DNA from: Pseudomonas graminis
GTDB taxonomy: Bacteria; Pseudomonadota; Gammaproteobacteria; Pseudomonadales; Pseudomonadaceae
Direction of reading: 5' to 3'
Assembly (NCBI RefSeq): GCF_001705435.1
Contig: NZ_MDEN01000050.1
Coordinates: forward strand, 1 to 64,000
DNA length: 64,000 nt
In this document: piece by piece, positions 42,098 through 51,186 of the stretch
Numbering within the stretch: position 1 is the first letter of the stretch
Layout of the letters: each line of letters begins with the position of its first letter
Position numbers and translations under genes: made by a program
Notes under the pieces: model-generated
What the model was told of the DNA's origin: nothing
What the model saw: the letters and a program-made list of their open reading frames with translations, nothing else
Databases searched by the model: none

Positions 42098-43923
42098 TGG
42101 GTTTTCTCCGAAGGCTTGAGCCACCACGCACGCAGGCCCAGGGTATAGGGCGGGGTGGTGACCATGGCGAACCGGTTGCGGTACGCCAGACGGTGATTAT
42201 TGAGGTACCAGTTGGGGATCATGTAGTGCTGCCACAGCAACACGCGATCCAGTGCACGGGTCGCCGCCACCTGATCATCCCGGGTCTTCGCCGCCAACAG
42301 CTGGTTGAGCAGGTTGTCGACCACCGGGTTGGCGACGCCGGCGTAGTTTTTGCTGCCTTTGATGGTGGCCTGGCTGGAATGGAAGTACTGCCATTGCTCG
42401 AGCCCCGGGCTGAGGGTCTGGTTCAGGGTCATCAGAATCATGTCGAAATCGAACTGGTCCAGCCGCTGTTTGTACTGAGCGCGGTCAACGGTGCGCAGGT
42501 GCGCGTCGACGCCAATCCGCGTGAGGTCTTCGATGTAGGGCTGCAGGATTCGCTCCAGGTTGGGATTGACCAGAAGTATTTCGAGACGCAACGGCTGCCC
42601 TGCGCTGTTGGTCAAACCGCGCTCGGTGAATGTCCAGCCCGCGTCGGCCAGCAGCCCCAGCGCCTTGCGAATGGAATCCCGGGGCACGCCGCCGCCGTCG
42701 GTTTTCGACACCGCGAAGGGCTGGGTGAACAGCCTGGCCGGCAACTGCTCGCGGTAGGGGGCGAGCATGAGGAACTCACGACCGGCGGGCAGTCCGCTGG
42801 AGGTGAATTCGCTGTTGGGGTAGTAGCTGGTCGAGCGCATATAGGCGTCATTGAACAGCGTGCGGTTGGTCCACTCGAAGTTGAACATCACCCCCAGGGC
42901 TTCGCGCACACGGATGTCGGCGAACGCGCCGCGACGGGTGTTCATGAACAGCCCTTGGGTCTGCGTGGGGATCTGGTGCGGGATCTGCGCCTTGATCACC
43001 TTGCCCTCGGTCACCGCCGGGAAGTCATAACCGGTGAGCCAGTTCTTCGCCTGATGCTCGATGTAGATGTCGAACTCGCCCGCCTTGAACGCTTCGAACG
43101 CTACGTCGGCGTCGCGGTAGAACTCCACTTCGACGCGGTTGAAGTTGTACTTGCCGCGGTTGACCGGCAGGTCCTTGCCCCAATAGTCCTTCACCCGCTC
43201 GAACACCAGGCTGCGCCCCGGCCGCACCTGGGTGATGCGGTAGGGGCCGCTGCCCAACGGGGCCTCGAAGGAGGTGGCCTTGAAGTCGCGGTTCTTCCAG
43301 TAATGCTGCGGCAGAACCGGCAGTTCGCCGAGGCGCAGAATCAGTAATGGGTTGCCGGAGCGCTTGAACACGAAACGAATGCGGTGGCGGTTGAGGATGT
43401 CCACACGCTGCACTTCCTGCAACGCCGTGCGGTACTGCGGGTGACCGTCCTTCAGTAACGTTCTATAGGAAAACGCCACGTCGTAGGCGGTAATCGGCTT
43501 GCCGTCGTGAAAGCGCGCTTCGGGGCGCAGGTTGAACACCACCCAGCTGCGGTCGTCGCTGTACTCGACGGTTTTGGCGATCAGGCCGTAACTGGAGGTG
43601 GGTTCATCGCCGGAGGGGTCGTACTGTCCCGTGCCGACCATCAGTGGTTCGTTCAGCTCGCTGACGCCGTACTGGCCGAAGTTGGCCGTCGAAATCGGGC
43701 TGCTGCCCTTGAAGGTGTACGGGTTGAGGGTGTCGAACGTGCCGTTGGCCATGATTCGCAGGGTGCCAGCCTTCGGCGCCTCAGGATTGACCCAGTCGAA
43801 ATGCGTGAAGCTGGCAGGGTACTTGAGGACGCCGAATTGTGCGTAACCATGGCTTTCGCTGATGGTCGCGGCGGCTGTCGTGCTCAAGACCAGGCTGAAA
43901 GTCAGCAGCAGGTGACGTATCAA
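42094..43923 (-). CDS. Peptide-binding protein, YejA-like (copy 2)
   Basis: A 609-residue paralogue of the following gene: both share the pattern YPxxFxHFDxVNPxAPKxG, FNLRPEARFHDGKPITAYDVAFSY and YWGKDLPVNRGKYNFNRV. The signal peptide is short (MIRHLLLTFSLVLSTTAAA). The only start that fits is TTG at 43923, without a strong ribosome site, so the true N-terminus is somewhat uncertain. It is the first gene of the operon. Having two binding proteins for one permease suggests two ligand ranges. Confidence 0.88.
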   Translation of the reverse strand: MIRHLLLTFSLVLSTTAAATISESHGYAQFGVLKYPASFTHFDWVNPEAPKAGTLRIMANGTFDTLNPYTFKGSSPISTANFGQYGVSELNEPLMVGTGQYDPSGDEPTSSYGLIAKTVEYSDDRSWVVFNLRPEARFHDGKPITAYDVAFSYRTLLKDGHPQYRTALQEVQRVDILNRHRIRFVFKRSGNPLLILRLGELPVLPQHYWKNRDFKATSFEAPLGSGPYRITQVRPGRSLVFERVKDYWGKDLPVNRGKYNFNRVEVEFYRDADVAFEAFKAGEFDIYIEHQAKNWLTGYDFPAVTEGKVIKAQIPHQIPTQTQGLFMNTRRGAFADIRVREALGVMFNFEWTNRTLFNDAYMRSTSYYPNSEFTSSGLPAGREFLMLAPYREQLPARLFTQPFAVSKTDGGGVPRDSIRKALGLLADAGWTFTERGLTNSAGQPLRLEILLVNPNLERILQPYIEDLTRIGVDAHLRTVDRAQYKQRLDQFDFDMILMTLNQTLSPGLEQWQYFHSSQATIKGSKNYAGVANPVVDNLLNQLLAAKTRDDQVAATRALDRVLLWQHYMIPNWYLNNHRLAYRNRFAMVTTPPYTLGLRAWWLKPSEKTQ

Positions 43924-44016
43924 GTCGGCGGTCGATCCAGGCAGCGGTCGGTCACAGTAACAGCTTGTATCGGCTGGAAAAAGGGCAGGGCGGAGGTGTC
44001 AGGCTGACGCAACATC

Positions 44017-44151
44017 TGTAGGAGCGTGGCTTGTCCCGCGATCTGCCGGGGACCGGCAGTAAATCCTGAGAGTGCGGTATGCCTGGCAGATCGTGAACAG
44101 AGGTTTTACGACGACTTTGTCGCCGATCGCGGGACAAGCCACGCTCCTACA
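44017..44151. repeat. REP/BIME-type inverted repeat, family 1 (copy 2)
   Basis: TGTAGGAGCGTGGCTTGTCC at the left and its reverse complement at the right, about 90 bp apart, as at 9396-9530. It lies upstream of the peptide importer and downstream of mltD. Confidence 0.85.
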
Positions 44152-44178
44152 AAGAGCATCGGCGTTGCCTGCGACTCA

Positions 44179-45792
44179 TCAGTGCGGCAGGTACACCGTC
44201 AGTGTCTGCCCTGGCTTGAGGGCCTGGCCGCTGCGCGGATTCCAGCGCTTGAGGTGCTGCATTTCGACGTTGAAGCGCTTGGCGACGAGGTACATCGAAT
44301 CGCCTTTCTGGATCTTGTACTGCATCGACTTCTTGCCGGCGTCTTCACCCCTGGCGCTGTTGTCAGCCTTGGCCACGGCGCGTGAGCTGGCTTTCGCCGG
44401 TTTGCTGTTGTCCTGCATGACCAGCGTCTGGCCGACCTTGAGGTTCTGGCCGGACAGCTTGTTCCAGTGCTGTAAATCCTTGACGTCGACCTTGTTGATG
44501 CGCGCGATCTGCACCAGGTTGTCGCCCTTCTTCACCCTGTAGCTGCGGGTGCGCGCCGGCTTTTCGTCCACCTCGGCGACTTCTTCGAACACCGGCATCG
44601 CGTACTGCATGCCGGGCTGCACCGGAATCGTCAGCGCCTGGCCGCGTTTCACCTGATTGCCGGACAACTTGTTGATGTCCTTGAGGGTGCTGGTCGACAC
44701 CTTGTAGCGGCTGGCGATGCTGGCCAGGCTGTCGCCCGGACGCACGCGATATTGCTGCCAGTCGACCAGTTCTTCAGGCTTCATGTTCGACAGGTTGGCG
44801 GTCAGCAACTGGGATTTCGACGTCGGCACCAGCAGGTGCTGAGGGCCGTCGATGGTCAGACGCTTCTTGAACGCGGGGTTGAGCTGCACCAGCTCGTCCT
44901 CGTCGATGTTCGCCATGGCGGCGACTTTCGACAGGTCCATGCGCTGATTCAACTCGACGACCTGGAAGTACGGCTTGTTGTCGATCGGGTTGAGGTTGAC
45001 GCCATAGGCGTCGGGCGACATCACCACCTGGGACAGCGCCAGCAATTTAGGCACGTAATCGCGGGTTTCCTGCGGCAGCGGCAGGTTCCAGTAATCGGTG
45101 GGCAGGTTGAGCTTTTCGTTGCGTTCGATGGCGCGGCTGACCGTGCCTTCGCCGGCGTTATAGGCCGCCAGTGCCAGCAGCCAGTCACCGTTGAACATGT
45201 CGTGCAGCTTGGTCAGGTAGTCCAGCGCTGCGGTAGTGGACGCGGTGATGTCGCGGCGGCCGTCGTAGAAATTGGTTTGACGCAGGTTGAAGTAGCGGCC
45301 GGTGGACGGAATGAACTGCCAGATCCCCGCCGCATCGCTGCGCGACAAGGCCATCGGGTTGTACGCGCTCTCGATCACCGGCAGCAACGCCAGTTCGAGG
45401 GGCATGTTGCGCTCCTCCAGCCGCTCGACGATGTAGTGCATGTACAGGCTGCCGCGGTTACCGGCCGTCTCGAGGAACGACGGGTTGTTGGCGTACCAGA
45501 GGCGTTGCTGATCGATGCGTGGGTTGAGGTCGTTGCCGTCTTGCAGCTGAAAACCCTGACGCATGCGCTCCCACACATCATGGGGCGGGGCGAGGGGCAC
45601 GGGTTTGCGTGCGATGTAAACAGGTTTTGGTTTGGTGCTGGCGACGGGATGGGCGGCGCTGGCGCCGTTCCCGGATTCGAGGCCGCCGGTGCTCTGGCAG
45701 CCTGCCAATGTCGCGCTCGCGACCACTGCGATTGCCTGGGCCAACCGAGTCAATGTGTCGGAATTAAAGGTTTTGCGTATAGATGACGACAT
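44179..45792 (-). CDS. mltD: Membrane-bound lytic murein transglycosylase D
   Basis: A 537-residue outer-membrane lipoprotein. Lipobox LAGC gives Cys32 after a short signal. The SLT domain (about 110-270) contains catalytic Glu141 in LPVIESAYNPMALS and GIWQFIPSTGR, followed by ALAAYNAGEG. Three LysM peptidoglycan-binding modules end the protein (about 345-390, 417-462, 490-535). It cleaves the glycan strand to 1,6-anhydro-muropeptides. It lies 99 bp behind gloB on the same strand, and upstream of a peptide importer that may recover muropeptide-derived peptides. Confidence 0.95.
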   Translation of the reverse strand: MSSSIRKTFNSDTLTRLAQAIAVVASATLAGCQSTGGLESGNGASAAHPVASTKPKPVYIARKPVPLAPPHDVWERMRQGFQLQDGNDLNPRIDQQRLWYANNPSFLETAGNRGSLYMHYIVERLEERNMPLELALLPVIESAYNPMALSRSDAAGIWQFIPSTGRYFNLRQTNFYDGRRDITASTTAALDYLTKLHDMFNGDWLLALAAYNAGEGTVSRAIERNEKLNLPTDYWNLPLPQETRDYVPKLLALSQVVMSPDAYGVNLNPIDNKPYFQVVELNQRMDLSKVAAMANIDEDELVQLNPAFKKRLTIDGPQHLLVPTSKSQLLTANLSNMKPEELVDWQQYRVRPGDSLASIASRYKVSTSTLKDINKLSGNQVKRGQALTIPVQPGMQYAMPVFEEVAEVDEKPARTRSYRVKKGDNLVQIARINKVDVKDLQHWNKLSGQNLKVGQTLVMQDNSKPAKASSRAVAKADNSARGEDAGKKSMQYKIQKGDSMYLVAKRFNVEMQHLKRWNPRSGQALKPGQTLTVYLPH

Positions 45793-45891
45793 TGGCTGGG
45801 GGATAGTTCCAGGCGAAAATGTCGGGCGATTCTAGAAAGTGACTGGTGAACGGTCAACCTTTCAGAATTTCCGTGCTGATTCGCAGCCTGT

Positions 45892-46671
45892 TTAGAACTT
45901 ATCTTTCCATGCCCGCAACACGGCAAAGACCTCTGTGGCCGTCGCGTTATGGGTTCCGCTCCGTTCGTCTGCTTTTTGTTTCACGGAGATGACGGCGGCT
46001 CGCAGAAACGGATTGGTCTTGCGCTCCAGTGCCAGCGTCGACGGCACACTGATACGATTTTGTGCACGCCATTGCGTCACTTCTTCAAAACGCTGCAGCA
46101 CGTCGGCGTTGTCCGGTTCAACCGCCACGGCGAAGCGCAAATTGCTCAAGGTGTACTCGTGGGCGCAGTAGACGAGGGTGCTGTCGGGCAGCTCGGCGAG
46201 TCGGCTCAGGGAATGATGCATCTGCTGCGGGGTGCCTTCGAACAAGCGGCCGCAACCGGCGGCGAACAGTGTGTCGCCGCAGAACAGCAGTGGCTGTTGT
46301 GCGTCGGCATGGTAAAAGGCGATGTGGCCCAGGGTGTGGCCGGGGACCGCATGGACGCTGAATGTCAGGCCGAGTACGGTGAGCTGATCGTTGTCGGACA
46401 GGGCCACGTCCCGCGCCGGAATCTTCTCATTGGCCGGGCCGTAGACCTTGGCGTCGGTGAGTGTTTTCAGTTGCGCGACGCCGCCGGTGTGGTCGGCGTG
46501 GTGATGGGTGATGAGAATGTCGGTCAGGCGCCAGTCCGGGTTGCGCTCAAGCCAGGCGATGACGGGGGCGGCATCACCCGGGTCAACCACGGCGCAGCGT
46601 TTGACGGCATTGTCTTGTAACAACCAGATGTAGTTATCGCTGAAAGCGGGCAGGGCATCGACCTGTATCAT
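45892..46671 (-). CDS. gloB: Hydroxyacylglutathione hydrolase (glyoxalase II)
   Basis: A 259-residue metallo-beta-lactamase-fold enzyme hydrolysing S-lactoylglutathione in methylglyoxal detoxification. The metal-binding motif [10 protein letters not shown] is clear, along with [30 protein letters not shown] and [13 protein letters not shown]. Start at 46671 ([18 protein letters not shown]) fits the family; the frame extends 12 codons further upstream. It is divergent from the methyltransferase gene with 99 bp between. Confidence 0.95.
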   Translation of the reverse strand: MIQVDALPAFSDNYIWLLQDNAVKRCAVVDPGDAAPVIAWLERNPDWRLTDILITHHHADHTGGVAQLKTLTDAKVYGPANEKIPARDVALSDNDQLTVLGLTFSVHAVPGHTLGHIAFYHADAQQPLLFCGDTLFAAGCGRLFEGTPQQMHHSLSRLAELPDSTLVYCAHEYTLSNLRFAVAVEPDNADVLQRFEEVTQWRAQNRISVPSTLALERKTNPFLRAAVISVKQKADERSGTHNATATEVFAVLRAWKDKF

Positions 46672-46770
46672 GGCGCGGTTCGCTTGGCTGGAAACATAGA
46701 GAAGCATCTTAGGGTCTGAACAGACTCGAGGCGAGTCTCTATCGCAATGACCCTCTCATGGAGACCGGAA

Positions 46771-47529
46771 ATGACCGATGAAGCGTTCGCCCAGGCCGAT
46801 CCCGAGTGGCTTGAGCTGATCAGCGCCGCCCGCGACTGGCTGTCCGGGCCCCTGGGGCAGTTGTTGCTGGAAGAAGAAAGCCGTGTGCTGGAGCAAGAGC
46901 TCGAGCGTTTTTTTGGCGGTTATCTGGTGCATTACGGCCCGTCGGCGCAAACCCCGCCGGCGGCGAAGCAAGTGCAGCGCAACGTGCGACTGGGCGCGCC
47001 GTTGCCGGGCGTCGAGATTGTCTGCGAAGAGCAGGCCTGGCCTTTGAGCGAGCACGCCGCGGATGTGGTGGTCATGCAGCACGGTCTGGATTTCTGTCTG
47101 TCGCCCCACGGCCTGTTGCGCGAAGCCGCCAGCAGCGTGCGTCCCGGCGGGCATCTGGTGATCGTCGGGATCAACCCCTGGAGCACCTGGGGCATCCGCC
47201 ATTTCTTCGCCAATGATGCCCTGCGCAGGGCGCGCTGCATCTCGCCATCGCGGGTCGGCGACTGGCTTAACCTGCTGGGCTTCGCGCTGGAGAAACGCCG
47301 CTTCGGGTGCTATCGTCCGCCGCTCGCTTCGCCCAAGTGGCAGGCTCGTCTGGCCGGGCTCGAACGTCTCGGCGATGGCTGGCAAAGTCCCGGCGGCGGC
47401 TTCTATCTATTGATCGCGCGCAAGATGAGTGTAGGGCTGCGGCCCGTGCGCATGCCGCGCCGCGAGCCCATGGGCAAACTGCTGCCTCTGCCGATGGCCA
47501 AGGTCAATCGGCGCACGCCCGAGCCTTGA
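46771..47529 (+). CDS. SAM-dependent methyltransferase (class I)
   Basis: A 252-residue protein with a methyltransferase-11-like core: a short acidic strand (LPGVEIVCEE), DVVVMQHGLDFCLSPHGLLREAASSVRPGGHLVIVGINPW. The classic glycine-rich SAM motif is weak at the expected position, so the fold is recognised mainly from the middle and later motifs. The C-terminal 40 residues are basic and proline-rich. ATG 46771 is preferred because GGAG lies seven bases before it; ATG 46747 is an alternative. It sits between gloB and rnhA, as I recall for other pseudomonads. Substrate unknown. Confidence 0.8.
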   Translation: MTDEAFAQADPEWLELISAARDWLSGPLGQLLLEEESRVLEQELERFFGGYLVHYGPSAQTPPAAKQVQRNVRLGAPLPGVEIVCEEQAWPLSEHAADVVVMQHGLDFCLSPHGLLREAASSVRPGGHLVIVGINPWSTWGIRHFFANDALRRARCISPSRVGDWLNLLGFALEKRRFGCYRPPLASPKWQARLAGLERLGDGWQSPGGGFYLLIARKMSVGLRPVRMPRREPMGKLLPLPMAKVNRRTPEP

Positions 47530-47574
47530 TTCACCGGCTGACGCCACGCTTTCTCAATTTCTGGAAACATCGTA

Positions 47575-48027
47575 ATGAGCGATACCGTAGAACTCTTCAC
47601 CGATGGCGCCTGCAAGGGCAACCCCGGCCCTGGCGGCTGGGGTGCGTTGCTGGTGTGCAAAGGCGTTGAAAAAGAACTCTGGGGCGGTGAAGCCAACACC
47701 ACCAATAACCGTATGGAGCTGCTCGGCGCCATTCGCGGTCTCGAAGAACTGAAGCGGCCGTGTGAAGTGATCCTGGTGACCGACTCGCAGTACGTGATGA
47801 AAGGCATCACCGAGTGGATGGTCAACTGGAAGAAGCGCGGCTGGAAGACGGCAGCGAAGGAGCCGGTAAAAAACGCCGATCTGTGGAAGCAGCTGGACGA
47901 GCAGGTCGGCCGGCACAATGTGAGCTGGAAGTGGGTGCGCGGCCACATTGGCCATCCGGGTAACGAGCGCGCTGACCAGTTGGCGAACCGCGGCGTGGAT
48001 GAAGTGCGCGGTATCAAGCACGGCTAG
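47575..48027 (+). CDS. rnhA: Ribonuclease HI
   Basis: A 150-residue enzyme that cuts RNA in RNA-DNA hybrids. Catalytic acids are visible: Asp in [12 protein letters not shown], Glu in NRMELLGAI, Asp in VTDSQYV and Asp in [11 protein letters not shown]; the basic handle region is [14 protein letters not shown]. Length and start are typical. In other pseudomonads rnhA and dnaQ are adjacent; here 346 bp of repeat-derived sequence separate them. Confidence 0.97.
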   Translation: MSDTVELFTDGACKGNPGPGGWGALLVCKGVEKELWGGEANTTNNRMELLGAIRGLEELKRPCEVILVTDSQYVMKGITEWMVNWKKRGWKTAAKEPVKNADLWKQLDEQVGRHNVSWKWVRGHIGHPGNERADQLANRGVDEVRGIKHG

Positions 48028-48049
48028 GTAGCATCGAGCGCTATTGCCT

Positions 48050-48254
48050 GCTCTCGGCTGGGCCCTTCCTTCGTCAGGATTCCTTCACTCCGGTCTCGCT
48101 CCGTGGGCCTGCGTTCAGCCTGGACCCAAGTCGCGTTTGGCGGTGACTGATCCTTTGGCGTATGAAGATCAAAAGCAAATCAAAAGCTTCCCGGCTGAAG
48201 CCGGTCCCACTGACCCACCGCGTACCCACTGTAGGACTGGCTTTAGCCGGGAAG
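48050..48254. repeat. Diverged copy of the mosaic repeat, with REP family 3 palindrome
   Basis: CCTTCCTTCGTCAGGATTCC, CACTCCGGTCTCGCTCCGTG, CTGCGTTCAGCCTG and ACCCAAGTCGCG follow in the same order as in the two copies at 34.4 and 35.0 kb. A CTTCCCGGCTGAAGCCGGTC...GGCTTTAGCCGGGAAG palindrome (48186-48254) ends it. It fills most of the rnhA-dnaQ gap; the final 110 bp should hold the dnaQ promoter. Confidence 0.8.
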
Positions 48255-48373
48255 AGGCCAGCATGACCGACATCAATGTCGTGGCAAACAATCCTTGTGT
48301 GCGGTCTGGCAAGGTTGCGCACATCGCAAAACCGCCATGCTAATATCCGCGCCTGAAGCTGAGGCGGTAGGCA

Positions 48374-49144
48374 ATGACTGTACAAAACATCATCACTGAA
48401 CGAAGGGTTGTCCTCGATACCGAGACCACCGGTATGCCCGTCACCGACGGCCACCGGGTCATCGAAATCGGCTGCGTCGAGCTGATTGGCCGGCGTCTGA
48501 CCGGGCGGCATTTCCACGTTTACCTGCAACCGGACCGGGAGAGTGACGAGGGCGCCATTGGCGTTCACGGCATCACCGACCAGTTCCTGATCGGTAAACC
48601 GCGTTTCGCTGAAGTCGCCGACGAGTTCTTCGAGTTCGTCAAAGGCGCGCAGCTGATCATCCACAACGCGGCGTTCGACGTCGGCTTTCTGAACAACGAA
48701 TTCGCCCTGATCGGCCAGCACGATCGCGCCAATCTCAGCAGTTACTGCACGATCCTCGACACCCTGGCCATGGCCCGCGAGCGTCATCCGGGCCAGCGCA
48801 ACAGCCTTGATGCGCTGTGCAAACGCTACGACGTCGACAACTCCGGCCGTGAGCTTCACGGCGCATTGCTCGACTCCGAGATTCTCGCGGAAGTCTATCT
48901 GGCGATGACCGGTGGCCAGACGACCCTGTCGCTGGCCGGCAACAACGACGGAGAGGGCGGTGCCGATCGCCCATCGGAGATCCGCCGCATCGCCAACCGC
49001 ACGCCGGGACGCATCATCGTCGCCAGCGAGGCCGAACTGGCGGAGCACGAAGCGCGGCTTGCCGTGATTGCCAAATCCGCCGGTGCCCCGGCCCTGTGGA
49101 CCCAGTTGCTCGAAGCGCAGGCTCAGGCCCGGGCGGAAGCCTGA
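48374..49144 (+). CDS. dnaQ: DNA polymerase III epsilon subunit (proofreading exonuclease)
   Basis: A 256-residue DEDDh 3'-5' exonuclease. Exo motifs are VLDTETTG (DxE), IHNAAFDVGFL and HGALLDSEILAEVY. Past the nuclease domain, QTTLSL fits the beta-clamp-binding pentapeptide pattern, and the C-terminal tail should bind the alpha subunit. It proofreads the replicative polymerase. The ATG at 48374 follows a GAGGCGG ribosome site. Confidence 0.96.
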   Translation: MTVQNIITERRVVLDTETTGMPVTDGHRVIEIGCVELIGRRLTGRHFHVYLQPDRESDEGAIGVHGITDQFLIGKPRFAEVADEFFEFVKGAQLIIHNAAFDVGFLNNEFALIGQHDRANLSSYCTILDTLAMARERHPGQRNSLDALCKRYDVDNSGRELHGALLDSEILAEVYLAMTGGQTTLSLAGNNDGEGGADRPSEIRRIANRTPGRIIVASEAELAEHEARLAVIAKSAGAPALWTQLLEAQAQARAEA

Positions 49145-49202
49145 AGGCGGCAGCGGCCTTCATAGAAGGTGATGTCGATCCCGGTAATCGGGCAGGAGGC
49201 CC

Positions 49203-49772
49203 ATGGTGAACACGTCCAGCCCGACTTTCAGCATTCGTGTCGCTGACGAATGCTTCGAGGATTACATCCTCAACAGCGAGTTCACCTTCACCGTCACCGG
49301 CTATGCCCGGGTGCAGATCGGCGAGCCCGTGGCGCAGTGGCACGTCGATGCCGTCGAGCCTTACCTGAAAAATTACGGCATCGATTCCGAAGAGTTCTGC
49401 AATTATCGGGACGCCGCCGACGGCACGGTGCTGGTGGCCTGGCTCGATGAGCAGCCGGTCGGGCATGTGGTGGTCAGCGAGCACTGGAACGGTTTCGCTC
49501 ACATCGACGAACTGGCGGTCGATACCGGGGCGCGACGCAATGGCGTGGCACAAAAGCTGCTGGACGTGGCGCAGTTCTGGAGCCGCAAGCGCGGGCTGCC
49601 GGGCATCACCCTGGAAACCCAGAACAACAATCTGGAGGCGTGCCGGTTATATGAGCGCTACGGGTTTGTGGTCGGCGGGGTCGATCATCTGCGGTATCGC
49701 GCGATAGAACCGTTGACGCAGGAGGCGGCGATTTTCTGGTATTTGTTGTTCGACGCGCCGGGCGTCGATTGA
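49203..49772 (+). CDS. GNAT acetyltransferase, streptothricin-acetyltransferase (SatA)-like
   Basis: A 189-residue GNAT-fold protein. The acetyl-CoA site is AVDTGARRNGVAQKLL (R/Q-x2-G-x-A type). The surrounding pattern, SEHWNGFAHIDELAVD, GITLETQNNNLEACRLYERYGF, GGVDHLRYRAI and EAAIFWYLLF, resembles streptothricin acetyltransferases of the SatA type that I remember from Bacillus. Such enzymes acetylate the beta-lysine of streptothricin. AGGAGG precedes ATG 49203. Real substrate is unproven and could be another amine. Confidence 0.8.
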   Translation: MVNTSSPTFSIRVADECFEDYILNSEFTFTVTGYARVQIGEPVAQWHVDAVEPYLKNYGIDSEEFCNYRDAADGTVLVAWLDEQPVGHVVVSEHWNGFAHIDELAVDTGARRNGVAQKLLDVAQFWSRKRGLPGITLETQNNNLEACRLYERYGFVVGGVDHLRYRAIEPLTQEAAIFWYLLFDAPGVD

Positions 49773-49776
49773 AGCG

Positions 49777-49844
49777 GCAAGCCCCTCTGACCTGACTCGT
49801 GGCCGCAGGATGTGAGCGGCCTGAGTAGAAAGAGGCGGGCTTGC
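49777..49844. terminator. Nested hairpin between convergent genes
   Basis: GCAAGCCC (49777-49784) pairs with GGGCTTGC (49837-49844), enclosing GGCCGC...GCGGCC. It lies between the GNAT gene and the convergent small gene and probably ends both transcripts, or is a solitary REP-like element. Confidence 0.55.
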
Positions 49845-49853
49845 AGCGGTGTT

Positions 49854-50066
49854 TCAATGCTCTCGTATGAGCTTGACCTTGCCCTGAATCAACTCGAATT
49901 CCTCTCCGCCCAGGTGTTTGACGCGGTCGCCAATGGCCAGGCGATAAGTGGAAACGGGCTCCTTTCCATCAGCCTCGTCAGGCTGTGATTCACGGAATTC
50001 ATGCACCGAGTAAACGCGTCCCTCCGCATCCCTCGCATGAAATTGCCCAACTAGAACTGAAGCCAT
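49854..50066 (-). CDS. Small conserved-looking protein of unknown function (70 aa)
   Basis: A 70-residue protein: MASVLVGQFHARDAEGRVYSVHEF, then SQPDEADGKEPVSTYRLAIGDRVKHLGGEEFELIQG. It has the alternating pattern of a small beta-rich domain with a QFxARDxxGRxYxV opening, and no membrane segment or signal peptide. I do not recognise a named family. Codon usage and the complete, compact frame favour a real gene. It is followed by a hairpin terminator and is convergent with the GNAT gene. Confidence 0.65.
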   Translation of the reverse strand: MASVLVGQFHARDAEGRVYSVHEFRESQPDEADGKEPVSTYRLAIGDRVKHLGGEEFELIQGKVKLIREH

Positions 50067-50395
50067 TTGCTTTGTAACCTCTGGAAATAACTGCTCGTTT
50101 TCGCTCGCATCCTAACACCGCGAGTGAATAAACCGTGTCCGCTTGTAAGGTAATTCCCAAATTTGTCCGGGGACCTTATTCGCCTAAGGCAGTCAGACCG
50201 CCGTTTCCGGGGGGAGTTTTCGGCGATCCGAAAAATAGTCGCGACCGACGGTAGCACGGCCCGCCCAAAGCAGGGGCCGATAACCCACGGGCCAGCATCG
50301 AACGCTTCGATGATTAGCAACGGAAAAACAACACAGAATTGCACTCATGTTTCATCTATAACTGTTGTCTCCTCCCACAGCAGAAGGTCCGTTTC
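50067..50395. other. Gap between the small gene and the FMN reductase
   Basis: No gene or repeat recognised. A seven-base-pair hairpin CATCGAA-CGC-TTCGATG lies at 50296-50312; several GC-rich tracts precede it. It should hold two divergent promoters. Confidence 0.4.
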
Positions 50396-50959
50396 ATGAG
50401 CCAGGTTCATTCGATTGCAGTCATCGTCGGCAGCTTGAGGAAAGACTCCATCAACCGCAAAGTGGCCCACGCACTGGCTGAGCTGGCGCCGTCCAGCCTG
50501 AAGCTGAGCATCGTCGAAATCGGCGACCTGCCGTTGTACAACGAAGACATCGACGCGGATTCGCCGCCTGCCGCTTACACCGCCTTCCGTCAGGCCCTGC
50601 AGGGCGCAGACGGGTTTCTGTTCGTCACCCCCGAATACAACCGTTCAGTGCCGGGCGCGCTGAAAAACGCCATCGACGTTGGCTCGCGGCCCTACGGCAA
50701 AAGCGCATGGGGCAGCGCCAAACCGGCGGCCGTGGTCAGTGCGTCGCCCGGGGCGATCGGTGGTTTTGGCGCCAACCAGCATTTGCGCCAGTGCTTCGTG
50801 TTCCTCGACGTGCTGTGCATGCAGCAACCGGAAGCCTACCTGGGCAACGCCGGCACCTTCTTTGACGAACACGGCAAGCTGAGCGAGAAAACCCGCCCGT
50901 TCCTGCAGAACATCATCGATGCATTCGCCGGCCACGTTGCGCGCACCTTGAAAGCCTGA
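50396..50959 (+). CDS. NADPH-dependent FMN reductase
   Basis: A 187-residue flavodoxin-like reductase. GSLRKDSINRKVAHAL binds the FMN phosphate and FLFVTPEYNRSVPGALKNAIDVGSRP is the family signature around the isoalloxazine. Related proteins reduce quinones, azo dyes or chromate, often against oxidative stress. ATG 50396 (MSQVHSIAVIVGSLR) is the family start; the frame is open further upstream without family sequence. It is not coupled to its neighbours. Confidence 0.9.
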   Translation: MSQVHSIAVIVGSLRKDSINRKVAHALAELAPSSLKLSIVEIGDLPLYNEDIDADSPPAAYTAFRQALQGADGFLFVTPEYNRSVPGALKNAIDVGSRPYGKSAWGSAKPAAVVSASPGAIGGFGANQHLRQCFVFLDVLCMQQPEAYLGNAGTFFDEHGKLSEKTRPFLQNIIDAFAGHVARTLKA

Positions 50960-51186
50960 TCATCTGTACCGTCTTTCGGTGAAAGGGCCTGCGCGCAACG
51001 CCGCGTGCCGGCCCCTCGCACCCACCGCGCAAGATCGTCGCGCCTTCGTCAGTCAATCCTGAATTTCCTTGCCCGTGTATAGCGTTATGTACCGCAATCG
51101 CGGTGGACTTCTTCCCTACGCTCCCAGCTTTTCCTGCCCATGCCCGGCCAATGCCGGCCGTGGGCGCTTGTGCTCAAGGAGTTGTC

